A stretch of 64,000 bases of DNA, taken from positions 1-64,000 of the forward strand of contig NZ_SZQL01000014.1 of assembly GCF_005233845.1 (NCBI RefSeq). The letters are read 5' to 3'. Both the position numbers and the translations under genes were made by a program. Positions within the stretch are counted from its first letter, which is position 1, and each line of letters starts with the position of its first letter. The stretch comes from Ilyomonas limi. Its GTDB lineage: Bacteria > Bacteroidota > Bacteroidia > Chitinophagales > Chitinophagaceae. Below, piece after piece: positions 1-7,965 of the stretch. Under the pieces are notes generated by a model. That model was given only the letters and a program-made list of their open reading frames with translations. It searched no databases and was not told where the DNA came from.

Positions 1-2
1 CA

Positions 3-101
3 CAAACGGCGAACGGCAATCCCTTTCAAATTGAAGAGAGCCGTTTAGTGGATAAAGCGGTAGGTGATAATCGAACTAACAAAACTCTACCTCCTAACTG
101 A
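3..101 (+). other. Possible 3' end of a gene cut by the window edge
   Basis: An open frame enters from the left edge and stops with TGA at 99-101. The 32 residues (NGNPFQIEESRL... ending LPPN) look like ordinary protein, but no family is recognised. The other two forward frames are closed in this stretch. It may be the tail of a gene that starts outside the window, or a chance frame. Confidence 0.25.
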
Positions 102-110
102 CCGAAATAA

Positions 111-353
111 CGGGACGCTTACAATCATTCAACTAATCCATCTGGACAACTATTTTTAATAAATTCACAGTCTAATGGAGTTATCTTAAATGTAAATGAA
201 TTAAAAAGAATAATTTGTAAAACATTTGATAGCATTTTAGCTGAACCTAATATTAATTTTTATAAGAATATGGAAGAGCATTATTTATACATCGAATCAG
301 TATACAATAATGAAGTAGGAATTTTAATTAAAAATGTCAAAGAATCATTGTAA
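111..353 (+). pseudogene. AT-rich open remnant without a start codon
   Basis: An 80-codon open frame follows a TAA at 108-110 and ends with TAA at 351-353. It has no in-frame ATG in its first two thirds. The translation (for example QLFLINSQSNGVILNVNELK, then FYKNMEEHYLYIESVYNN) reads like genuine protein, and the stretch is much richer in A+T than the neighbouring comM gene. It could be the C-terminal part of a gene that lost its front, perhaps acquired DNA. No family is recognised, and a chance frame is possible. Confidence 0.3.
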
Positions 354-461
354 ATCCGATATCCCATCACCAATATTATGTACTAAAGCTTATATGAGGA
401 TAGGTAAGGGACATTGCGGCTGTGGAGTGAAGAGCATGTCTATATCATCAGAGGAGTTCAC

Positions 462-2006
462 TTATCCCGCCCAGCCTTCTCTATCCAGACTTCGATATTG
501 AATGGCTTCTGCCAGGTGCTCTACCTTAATGTTTTCACTGCCGGCAAGGTCGGCAATGGTGCGGCTTACTTTTAAGATTCTGTCATAAGCACGGGCACTT
601 AAGTTCAGGCGTTCCATTGCACGTTTCAGCAACGTTTCACCGGCTTGATTGATGACACATATTTCGCGCAGTTGCTTACTGCTCATTTGTGCATTGGCAT
701 ACATGCCGGCAGCGCCTTTGTATCGTTCTGTTTGTATTTCCCGCGCTTTGATTACCCGCTCGCGAATGGCAGATGATGGCTCGCCTTTGCTTTGCGAGTT
801 GCTCAGTTCACTAAAAGCAACCGGCGTTACTTCTACGTGCAAATCAATTCGGTCGAGCAGCGGACCGGAGACTTTGTTTAAATATTTCTGTACAGCGCCG
901 GGCGGGCAGGTACATTCCTTTTCGGGGTGGTTGTAAAATCCACATGGGCAAGGATTCATAGAAGCAATCAACATAAAATTGGCTGGAAAATCCAGTGCTA
1001 CTTTTGCACGCGAAATCGTAACGCGACGCTCTTCCATCGGCTGGCGCATCACCTCCAAAACCGTGCGCTTAAACTCTGGTAATTCATCTAAAAACAACAC
1101 CCCGTTGTGTGATAAAGATATTTCGCCGGGCTGCGGCACATTGCCACCACCCACCAGCGCTACGTCACTAATCGTATGGTGGGGCGAGCGAAACGGTCGC
1201 TTGCTTACCAGCGAGCTGCCTTCGGGCAACTTGCCTGCCACACTGTGTATTTTGGTGGTTTCTAATGCTTCATGCAAACTCAACGGCGGAAGAATCGTGG
1301 GCAACCGTTTTGCCAGCATCGTTTTACCGGCGCCGGGCGGGCCAATCAGTATGGCATTATGACCGCCGGCAGCAGCAATCTCCAATGCCCGCTTTATATT
1401 TTCCTGACCCTTTACATCATTAAAATCTATATCAAACTCGTATTGCGAGTCATAAAATTCTTCGCGGGTATTTACTACAGTTGGTTCTAAAGAATTTTCA
1501 TTTTTGAAAAATTCAACTACATCATTCAAATGTTTTACACCATATACTTTCAGGTTATTGACCATGCCTGCTTCACGGGCGTTGGCGGTAGGTACAATCA
1601 ATCCTTTAAAACCTTCTTTGCGGGCTTGTATGGCAATGGGTAAAGCACCTTTGATGGGTTGTATAGCACCATCTAAACTCAGCTCGCCCATCATCACATA
1701 CTGGCTTAAACGCTCTGGTTGTTCTATTTGTTCGGTAGCGCCGAGTACGCCCACTGCAATAGGCAGATCGAAAGCGGAGCCGCTCTTCTTAATATCTGCC
1801 GGCGCTAAGTTGACTACCAATTTGGAGCGCGGCATGTAATAGTTGTTATTCTTAATCGCACTTTCTATACGCTGCAGGCTTTCTTTTACTGCACTATCAG
1901 GTAGTCCAACAATAAAATAATGCAGTCCTGCACTTACATTCACTTCAATGGTTATAGTAATGGCTTCTACGCCGTACACTGCACTGCCAAAAGTTTTTAC
2001 AAGCAT
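462..2006 (-). CDS. comM: YifB/ComM-family Mg-chelatase-like AAA+ ATPase
   Basis: ComM proteins are hexameric AAA+ motors that promote branch migration during natural transformation. Many genomes annotate them as YifB or magnesium chelatase-like. The 514-residue protein has the family's normal length and order: an N-terminal Lon-protease-like fold (about 1-125, with GLPDSAVKES), a Mg-chelatase AAA+ core with Walker A GPPGAGKT near residue 224 and FLDELPEF as Walker B, and a C-terminal chelatase domain (about 400-510). The Cys-rich NPCPCGFYNHPEKECTCPPG insertion is typical of this family. Start is ATG at 2006. It is the last gene of the leftward run, 95 bases downstream of the glycosyltransferase. 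The family call is secure. The transformation role is inferred from homologues. Confidence 0.93.
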   Translation of the reverse strand: MLVKTFGSAVYGVEAITITIEVNVSAGLHYFIVGLPDSAVKESLQRIESAIKNNNYYMPRSKLVVNLAPADIKKSGSAFDLPIAVGVLGATEQIEQPERLSQYVMMGELSLDGAIQPIKGALPIAIQARKEGFKGLIVPTANAREAGMVNNLKVYGVKHLNDVVEFFKNENSLEPTVVNTREEFYDSQYEFDIDFNDVKGQENIKRALEIAAAGGHNAILIGPPGAGKTMLAKRLPTILPPLSLHEALETTKIHSVAGKLPEGSSLVSKRPFRSPHHTISDVALVGGGNVPQPGEISLSHNGVLFLDELPEFKRTVLEVMRQPMEERRVTISRAKVALDFPANFMLIASMNPCPCGFYNHPEKECTCPPGAVQKYLNKVSGPLLDRIDLHVEVTPVAFSELSNSQSKGEPSSAIRERVIKAREIQTERYKGAAGMYANAQMSSKQLREICVINQAGETLLKRAMERLNLSARAYDRILKVSRTIADLAGSENIKVEHLAEAIQYRSLDREGWAG

Positions 2007-2101
2007 GTTATGTTCCGTTCAGATACTAAGTAAGGGCTCAATCCGCGCAATATACTGATAAATTATAGTACTTATTTATAAACTGTGTAATTGATTTACT
2101 T

Positions 2102-3193
2102 TTAATTAGTTAGTTTTTTATAAAACGCTATCAGCTTTTTTTCTTCACTTTCCCAGTTCAATACTTTCCGTGCTTTGAGGCAATTGGCCTTTAGCTTTTG
2201 ATATAATGCTTTATCGTTTAATAAAGTGGTGAATGCATCTGCAATCGTTTCGGGCTTTGTGTCTTCTATCATGTATGCCACACCATATATATCGTTGATA
2301 GCTTTGTACTCGGGATAATTGATGCACACCTGGGGAACGCCTGCCATGATGTAATCGAAAAAGCGGTTGGCAAGTGAATGGTATTGGTTCAATCCGGTTT
2401 GCTCAAAAAGCATAATGGCGATGGTGGCTGTAGGTGTTATCTTTTTCAGTTCATCGGGCGACACCAAGCCTTTCAACTCTACTTTATTGCCCACCATGTA
2501 TTCTTCTATAAGTGCTTTTGTTTGAGCAAAAAAGTTGCCATCGCCACATATCAACAATTTTGCCTGTACAAATTTCATTGCAGGTATCAGCGTTTCAAAA
2601 CTGCGCCCTTCATTCACGGCACCCTGATAAATAATAGTATTTTCTTTGGATGATGGTAGTGCCGGGAAAACAGTTTTTACGGGCATATTCTTAATGGTGA
2701 TGTAGTGTACGCCATAGCGACGGTTGAGTTCTTTTACAATAAAATCATTTACTGTATAGCCATGCTGAAAGTGAGGTACAGCATACTTTTCCAACATCAG
2801 CCACAACTTATAAACAAGGGGTCTCGACATGATTTCTTTTTGCTCGGTAAACAGCTCATGTGCATCATATACCCGTTTCCATCTTTTTATCTTTGAAGCA
2901 AAATAGCAAGCCAGTATCGTGTCTAAATCTATAGCACATACAATATCAGCTTTTTCTGTTAGCAGCCAGGAAAATAAGCGGATATTGAAGAATGCATAAA
3001 ATATAATAGACCTATTGACAAGACAGGACAATCTTCTTTGGCGATAGGGCTGTGTAATAATTGGTTTTGAGTTCTTAAGCTTTCTGCCGGCAAGTGTTAC
3101 TTCAAAGCCATGCTTAGCAAGCGATGTGCAGATGCGTTGCATACGCTGGTCGTAAGTAAGATCGTTGGTAACTGTAAAAATAATACGTGGCAA
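2102..3193 (-). CDS. GT4-like glycosyltransferase
   Basis: A 363-residue cytoplasmic glycosyltransferase of the GT-B fold. The N-terminus (MPRIIFTVTNDLTYDQRMQR) matches the acceptor-side Rossmann half of group 1 enzymes. The C-terminal donor half begins near IIYQGAVNEGRSFETLIPAM and contains LLICGDG and the ANRFFDYIMAGVPQVC segment, where family members bind the nucleotide sugar. It probably adds a sugar to a surface polysaccharide or lipid, but substrate and product cannot be read from sequence. It lies 39 bases downstream of the RlpA-like gene, so co-transcription with gcvT, the SRPBCC gene and rlpA is plausible. Confidence 0.85.
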   Translation of the reverse strand: MPRIIFTVTNDLTYDQRMQRICTSLAKHGFEVTLAGRKLKNSKPIITQPYRQRRLSCLVNRSIIFYAFFNIRLFSWLLTEKADIVCAIDLDTILACYFASKIKRWKRVYDAHELFTEQKEIMSRPLVYKLWLMLEKYAVPHFQHGYTVNDFIVKELNRRYGVHYITIKNMPVKTVFPALPSSKENTIIYQGAVNEGRSFETLIPAMKFVQAKLLICGDGNFFAQTKALIEEYMVGNKVELKGLVSPDELKKITPTATIAIMLFEQTGLNQYHSLANRFFDYIMAGVPQVCINYPEYKAINDIYGVAYMIEDTKPETIADAFTTLLNDKALYQKLKANCLKARKVLNWESEEKKLIAFYKKLTN

Positions 3194-3232
3194 ATGAGAA
3201 AGGGTTTAATAATCAGAATAGAATTTGGTCAA

Positions 3233-3622
3233 CTAAAAACGCAATAGTATATAGTATAATGCCGGCTTACTTTTTTTCTTTTTATATTTCAATATTACTG
3301 GCGCTACACCTTGCCGTAAAATACCCAGCTTTTGTGCAGCTTTTTTACTTAAATCTATGGTGCGCCCCTGCACAAAAGGACCACGATCGTTAATAACAAC
3401 TTTTACTGTTTGTCCATTACTTAGATTTTTTACTTTCACCTTTGTGCCGAACGGTAAAGTGCGGTGTGCCGCAGTTAGTTTGTTTTGCCTGAAAACTGCG
3501 CCACTGGCAGTTTTGCGGCCATTAAACTTATCGGCATAAAAAGAAGCAACGCCATTTTCTTTTACCGTTTTGCAGGCAGTAAACAACAGGCATACAAGGA
3601 GTAATAAATGTACTGTTTTCAT
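3233..3622 (-). CDS. rlpA: RlpA-like septal-ring lipoprotein
   Basis: A 129-residue lipoprotein with a double-psi beta-barrel domain. The first 16 residues form a lipoprotein signal ending in LFTAC, with the modified Cys at 17. The RlpA signature follows: GVASFYADKFNGRKTASG, LPFGTKVKVKN, VVINDRGPF and RTIDLSKKAAQKLG. In studied bacteria RlpA cleaves or binds denuded peptidoglycan at the septum. The catalytic Asp lies in the NDRGP motif, which is present. No SPOR domain is present, which is common for the short Bacteroidota forms. The ATG overlaps the end of the SRPBCC gene by 4 bases (ATGA), indicating translational coupling. Lytic activity is inferred. Confidence 0.88.
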   Translation of the reverse strand: MKTVHLLLLVCLLFTACKTVKENGVASFYADKFNGRKTASGAVFRQNKLTAAHRTLPFGTKVKVKNLSNGQTVKVVINDRGPFVQGRTIDLSKKAAQKLGILRQGVAPVILKYKKKKSKPALYYILLRF

Positions 3623-4107
3623 GTATCTAATGGTGTTGGTAAAACAGATTTCCAGCCTTCTGTTTCTGCATATTCTTTAATCGTTGCATTGCGCTTTACC
3701 AACAATTGTTTCATATAATATTTAAGGAAAAAAGTATCTACAATATTACCAATCACTCCATAAGGAGATTTAAAATTGAACACATCTGTCATTATTGTTT
3801 CTTCAGCCTTTTGATCGAAATAATGTTCGTGCCTCATCATTTTAAAATCACCTTTTTGCATTTCATCAATGAATAAAGAGTAGAGTTGCATATGGGTGAT
3901 TGCTACTGTTAAATATCTTTTCTTCAGCAAATGCCTTGCTTCCCAGGTTACCCATTCTCCTTGTTCAATTAAGCCGTTTGTTTTACCGGCAATTGCACAT
4001 TCATTAGTATGTGCCATGCTCTCTTTATGCAGGTCTATGCTTCTGCTTAGATTAAATACACGTTGTGCAGGTGCATTAATAATTGTAGTTAAATGAATGA
4101 CAGGCAT
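3619..4107 (-). CDS. SRPBCC-fold (START/Bet v1-like) protein
   Basis: A 162-residue soluble protein. Its opening VIHLTTIINAPAQRVFNLSRSIDLH is the usual first strand and helix of SRPBCC proteins, which have a deep hydrophobic pocket for lipids or other ligands. The body carries the expected alternating strands (QGEWVTWEARHL, LTVAITHM, GDFKMMRHEHYF) and a long C-terminal helix. In Bacteroidota such proteins are often labelled cell-division inhibitor-like or cyclase/dehydrase, but no ligand is known. It starts 4 bases after the gcvT stop and overlaps rlpA by 4 bases, so the three genes probably share one transcript. Confidence 0.8.
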   Translation of the reverse strand: MPVIHLTTIINAPAQRVFNLSRSIDLHKESMAHTNECAIAGKTNGLIEQGEWVTWEARHLLKKRYLTVAITHMQLYSLFIDEMQKGDFKMMRHEHYFDQKAEETIMTDVFNFKSPYGVIGNIVDTFFLKYYMKQLLVKRNATIKEYAETEGWKSVLPTPLDT

Positions 4108-4111
4108 ACTA

Positions 4112-5206
4112 TTACCTGAAAGGAAACTTTACTACCCTGGCTTTTACCGGATTGTTGCGGATGTCAATAAAAATTTCACTGTCCAATGCCGCATGATTAA
4201 TATTTACATAACCCAATCCAATTGCTTTATTAAGCGAAGGTGCTTGTGTGCCGCTGGTTACATGACCTATTATATTACCTTCTTTATCTTTTATGTTGTA
4301 ATGGCTTCTTGGTATGCCGCGCTCTATCATTTCAAAGCCTACAAGTTTTCTTTTAATGCCTTCTTTTTTTTGCTCCGTCAAAATATTTTTAGCAGTAAAA
4401 TCTTCATTCTTATTCAGCTTGGTTATCCAGCCAAGACCTGCTTCCAATGGTGTTGTAGTATCGTCTATATCGTTGCCGTATAAACAATAACCCATTTCCA
4501 AACGCAAGGTGTCACGTGCACCTAACCCAATGGGTTTTATGCCATGCGACTCACCTGCGGCAAAGATGGCATCCCATATCTTATCGGCATGGTTCTCTTT
4601 GTCTTCAAAGTATATTTCCACGCCACCCGAACCAGTATAGCCGGTAGCACTGATGAGCACATTGTCCACACCGGCAAAGTTGCCTTTTACAAACGTGTAG
4701 TACTTCAGGTTCATAATATCTATGTCAGTTAGGGGTTGCAATATTTTAGTGGCATTAGGGCCTTGCACAGCCAATAAGCATGTTTTTTCGCTAATATTTT
4801 GCAGCGTGGTATTATAAGTATTATTCTGCTCCAGCCATGCAAAATCTTTCTCGATATTCGAAGCATTCACCACCATCATATACACTGCGTTTTCTTCTAT
4901 GCAATACACAATTAAGTCGTCTATAATGCCGCCATCAGGATTGGTAAAGCAAGAGTATTGCGCTTCACCTTTTTTTAGTTTGGATGCATCGTTGGTAGTA
5001 GTGCTTTGTATAAGTTCAAGCACGCCATTGCCCTTTATAATAAACTCGCCCATGTGGCTTACATCAAACACACCAGCATTGCTACGCACGGCATTATGCT
5101 CATCATTGATGCCGGTATAACTAATAGGCATAGTATAACCTGCAAATGGCGCCATTTTAGCACCCAATGCCAGATGTTTTTGTATAAACGGCGTTTCCTT
5201 TATCAT
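4112..5206 (-). CDS. gcvT: Aminomethyltransferase, glycine cleavage T protein
   Basis: GcvT transfers the methylene group from aminomethylated lipoyl-H protein to tetrahydrofolate and releases ammonia, the third step of glycine cleavage. The 364-residue protein has normal length and the full signature: PFAGYTMPISYTGI near the N-terminus, GVFDVSHMGEF, the folate-binding Asp region (IIDDLIVYC), YTGSGGVEIYFE, GLGARDTLRLEMGYCLYGNDI, and a C-terminal barrel with VGFEMIERGIPR and GHVTSGTQAPSLNKAIG. gcvH and gcvP are not in the window. It heads the leftward run gcvT, SRPBCC, rlpA, glycosyltransferase. Start is ATG at 5206, with 87 bases to the preceding gene. Confidence 0.96.
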   Translation of the reverse strand: MIKETPFIQKHLALGAKMAPFAGYTMPISYTGINDEHNAVRSNAGVFDVSHMGEFIIKGNGVLELIQSTTTNDASKLKKGEAQYSCFTNPDGGIIDDLIVYCIEENAVYMMVVNASNIEKDFAWLEQNNTYNTTLQNISEKTCLLAVQGPNATKILQPLTDIDIMNLKYYTFVKGNFAGVDNVLISATGYTGSGGVEIYFEDKENHADKIWDAIFAAGESHGIKPIGLGARDTLRLEMGYCLYGNDIDDTTTPLEAGLGWITKLNKNEDFTAKNILTEQKKEGIKRKLVGFEMIERGIPRSHYNIKDKEGNIIGHVTSGTQAPSLNKAIGLGYVNINHAALDSEIFIDIRNNPVKARVVKFPFR

Positions 5207-5293
5207 GATTTTTACCTGATTTTTATTGGTGAAGGTTATAGTTATATCCGCAATGCAATATCAAACTTTTTGTATAACCCGATTGGTAAAATA

Positions 5294-6112
5294 TTACCGT
5301 TGTTGCTGATAAATATGCACACCATCTTTAGTAAGTACATATAATTTGCCAGACTGCCATTTCACCTTTTGAATGTTGGCTACAGCAATATTGCTTTGCA
5401 TTGTTTGATAGTCTATGTCGTTTTGTGTAGCAAACAAAAAATGGTTATCAGTGCGGCCACTTAGCTTTTTATCATTCACTTCTACATCTTTCCAGTTAGT
5501 AAAAGGCAGCCGCTTTTTAAAAGCAGTATAATAGTCAAAAATGAGCCAGCCAAATTGGCTATCGTATAGGTATAATTGGCTACTATTATCGATAATTTTT
5601 TCCGGATTTAATGCATCATCAAATACCAGTCGTAAGTCGGCAGATGCTATCAAAACATTGCCGTTTTCGTCTATCTTCTTCAGCTTTCCTTCACCTTCAT
5701 CATACAGCCAGATGTTGCCATCGTAGCTCAATGCAACAGCTTTTACCTGCGTAATGCCCAGCTTGCGCAGATCAATAGTGGCACGCGTTGCAAGAAAACG
5801 ATCCAGCAGCACAACCGTTGTAAAATCTTTGTAGTACACCAGTATTTTCAAAGGGTTACTTACATCTAGCAAATATATTCTGCCATAGCGTGTAACATTA
5901 TTAAAAACCGCTACCGAATCGCCGTTGCTATTAAGCTTTTTTACGCCGTTGTTTTGAGCAGCAACGAGGTAAATATTTTGCAGATTATCTGTATAAAAAT
6001 TGCTGTAATTGCCCGGTATAGTTTTAATTAACTGTAGCTGCAAAGCCGTATCGCCTGCGGCAAAGGATTGCAGCGATGTAAACAGTATTAAAGCAAAGAT
6101 TAATCTTTCCAT
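5294..6112 (-). CDS. Exported propeller-like protein of unknown function
   Basis: A 272-residue protein with a cleavable signal peptide (MERLIFALILFTSLQSFAAG). The mature part contains repeated short strands such as NFYTDNLQNIYLVAAQN, VKAVALSYDGNIWLYDEGEG and KLYVLTKDGVHIYQQQ, the pattern of NHL or WD-type beta-propellers. No enzymatic motif is visible. Its start overlaps the end of lpxH by 13 bases, so the two are probably translated together, which suggests a cell-envelope context. The specific role is unknown. Confidence 0.75.
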   Translation of the reverse strand: MERLIFALILFTSLQSFAAGDTALQLQLIKTIPGNYSNFYTDNLQNIYLVAAQNNGVKKLNSNGDSVAVFNNVTRYGRIYLLDVSNPLKILVYYKDFTTVVLLDRFLATRATIDLRKLGITQVKAVALSYDGNIWLYDEGEGKLKKIDENGNVLIASADLRLVFDDALNPEKIIDNSSQLYLYDSQFGWLIFDYYTAFKKRLPFTNWKDVEVNDKKLSGRTDNHFLFATQNDIDYQTMQSNIAVANIQKVKWQSGKLYVLTKDGVHIYQQQR

Positions 6113-6855
6113 TCTTTCAATTCTACAGTACTACCATCAAATACAGCGTAGGTAAAATAATGCAGCCAATCGCCTAAGTTAATATAATGGCTGGTATCAG
6201 TCAGCTTATAATCTATAGGATAATGCCGGTGACCAAAAATGAAGAAGTCGAAGTGCTCTTTTGCCAGTATTTGCCTGCAAAAGATAATGAGCCATTCGCC
6301 CTCTTCACCCAAAAAATGCTTGTCTTTATAGCCTGTTTTTGCACGGCTTTTCCGGCTGAAATAATTTGCCAGCCCAATGCCCCATGAAGGATGCACCGCG
6401 CCAAACAGCCATTGGCTAAAGCGATTGCGAAAAACAGATTTTATAAACTTATAGCCGTGATCGCCAGGACCTAAACCATCGCCATGCGCAATGAAAAATT
6501 TCTTGCCATTCCGTTCAAAAGTCTTTGGATGAAAATAAACGGGAATATTTAATTCCTGCTCAAAATAGCCGCTCATCCACATATCGTGGTTGCCTACAAA
6601 AAAATGAATTTTTATGCCTAAATCGGTGAGTTCTGCAAGTTTACCAAGGAGCCGTACATAGCCTTTGGGAACGGTGGTTTTGTATTCAAACCAAAAGTCA
6701 AACATATCGCCCACAATAAAAATTTCGGCTGCCTTTGCTTTGATACTTTCAAGGAAAGCCACTACTTTTTTTTCGCGTTGCAGGCTTTCGGTGTAAGAAG
6801 GCGTACCTAAATGAAAGTCGGAAAGGAAGTAAATATGCGTGCGGAGGTTATCCAT
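6100..6855 (-). CDS. lpxH: UDP-2,3-diacylglucosamine diphosphatase (LpxH type)
   Basis: LpxH hydrolyses UDP-2,3-diacylglucosamine to lipid X and UMP, the fourth step of lipid A synthesis, at the inner face of the cytoplasmic membrane. The 251-residue protein shows the calcineurin-like metallophosphoesterase motifs in order: SDFHLG, VGDMFDFWFEY, FVGNHDMW, HGDGLGPGD and FGHRHYP. These supply the two-metal site. The YKFIKSVFRNRFSQWLF segment matches the family's helical lid. Length and motif spacing fit Bacteroidota LpxH. It overlaps the downstream propeller-like gene by 13 bases. Confidence 0.92.
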   Translation of the reverse strand: MDNLRTHIYFLSDFHLGTPSYTESLQREKKVVAFLESIKAKAAEIFIVGDMFDFWFEYKTTVPKGYVRLLGKLAELTDLGIKIHFFVGNHDMWMSGYFEQELNIPVYFHPKTFERNGKKFFIAHGDGLGPGDHGYKFIKSVFRNRFSQWLFGAVHPSWGIGLANYFSRKSRAKTGYKDKHFLGEEGEWLIIFCRQILAKEHFDFFIFGHRHYPIDYKLTDTSHYINLGDWLHYFTYAVFDGSTVELKEWKD

Positions 6856-7092
6856 GCTTTAAAATTACCATTTAGCTGAGACTATCGTTCATCTAAACAT
6901 TTGTAAAAGGCTGCTAAATTAAATCAAGTTAGGTATTTGAACCACAGTGGTACGGAGTTGTGATACAGAGGAGTACAGCGGAACAAAAAGTTTGGAACTT
7001 TTAGATGATCTGTAGCCGGGCATATGATCCATTTTATTGCTCTATCAGGTTAATCAGAGCGAATCATCAGGAGTGTCTTTATTCAAAATAAA
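6856..7092. other. Intergenic stretch with a dispersed-repeat fragment
   Basis: There is no convincing gene. Around 6940-6985 lies a degenerate copy of the CACAGAGG-type repeat seen elsewhere in the window (AACCACAGTGGTACGGAG, then GATACAGAGGAGTACAGCGG). Nothing else is recognised. The lpxH promoter must lie near the left part. Confidence 0.4.
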
Positions 7093-7257
7093 TCAAAACT
7101 GCTTCATTGCATGTGTAATTGCCACAAAAGCACTTAATATATAAATGCTTCCACTAAGCATGAGCAATGCTATGGAGTAAGGAAATAAATCGAGGTATTC
7201 AAATTCCTTAATAAGCCGGAGCTTCCTGCGTTTTGGAGCAGCAATTCTTCTGTCCAT
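7093..7257 (-). CDS. Small single-pass membrane protein
   Basis: A 54-residue protein: a basic N-terminus (MDRRIAAPKRRKLRLIKEFEYLDLF) followed by one hydrophobic helix (YSIALLMLSGSIYILSAFVAI). The open frame extends 14 codons further upstream, but the ATG at 7257 precedes the first protein-like sequence and is preferred. The positive-inside rule puts the N-terminus in the cytoplasm. No family is recognised. It sits 75 bases downstream of the LUD gene, so it may be the last gene of the rsfS-ftsH-LUD run. Confidence 0.5.
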   Translation of the reverse strand: MDRRIAAPKRRKLRLIKEFEYLDLFPYSIALLMLSGSIYILSAFVAITHAMKQF

Positions 7258-7332
7258 AGCAATGCTGTTTTGTTGTATAAATATAAAATAACAAACCAAT
7301 ACATTGCCAGATTTTATACCAGTGGTAAAAAA

Positions 7333-7965
7333 CTACTCCTGCACCAGTAAACAAAATACTTCTTTCGGTCCATGTATGCCCACTACCAGGGTTTTTTCTA
7401 TATCAGCAGTGCGGCTTGGGCCTGTTGCCAATGTGATAAGCGACGGCAGTTGCGGATATTTAAGCTGAATATTTTTTAACGCATCACTAATATCGTACAC
7501 CAACTGACTGGTGTACGCAATGCAAATGTGCACCGGCGCATATACGCTTACGGTGCGGCCACTTTGCTGTGCGGCACTCATTACAATACTACCCGCACGG
7601 GCAATCAACTGCTCACAGGTAGTAATAGCCGCATCGCAATTAGCAAGGTCAGCAGTAAAAGTTTGGGCAAAGCCATGCTGCTGTAACGTGCTGATGAGCG
7701 CTTCTTCGCGACAGTAAATGGCTGTCCAGCCGCGCGCCCGGATAAGCGTTTGCAATTGCACCACTACTTCGTCCACACTGCCGGCAAAGGAAAAACGCCC
7801 TTGCAGCTTGGTGAAGTTTTCGGCAAATTCTACTTCAATATCCTGCTGTGGCGGCGTAAAAACGCTGCTATTTTCGTCTGTTTGCGGAAACGGAACAGGC
7901 ACTGATTGCTTCAGTGCCTGCCGTATTTTGTTCAATATACTTGTTCTGCTTTGTTGTTGATCCAT
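7333..7965 (-). CDS. LUD-domain protein, LutC/YkgG family
   Basis: A 210-residue LUD-domain protein. The fold is related to LutC, part of the LutABC L-lactate oxidation complex. Visible features are the helical start (TSILNKIRQALKQS), the central CDAAITTCEQLIARAGSIVM segment, which includes the family's TG/AG-S strand, and the C-terminal LPSLITLATGPSRTADIEKTLVVGIHGPKEVFCLLV, the diagnostic GPSRTADIE block. lutA and lutB are absent nearby, so a direct role in lactate oxidation is uncertain. The stop of ftsH and the start of this gene share one base (TAATG), so translation is probably coupled to ftsH. Confidence 0.88.
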   Translation of the reverse strand: MDQQQSRTSILNKIRQALKQSVPVPFPQTDENSSVFTPPQQDIEVEFAENFTKLQGRFSFAGSVDEVVVQLQTLIRARGWTAIYCREEALISTLQQHGFAQTFTADLANCDAAITTCEQLIARAGSIVMSAAQQSGRTVSVYAPVHICIAYTSQLVYDISDALKNIQLKYPQLPSLITLATGPSRTADIEKTLVVGIHGPKEVFCLLVQE

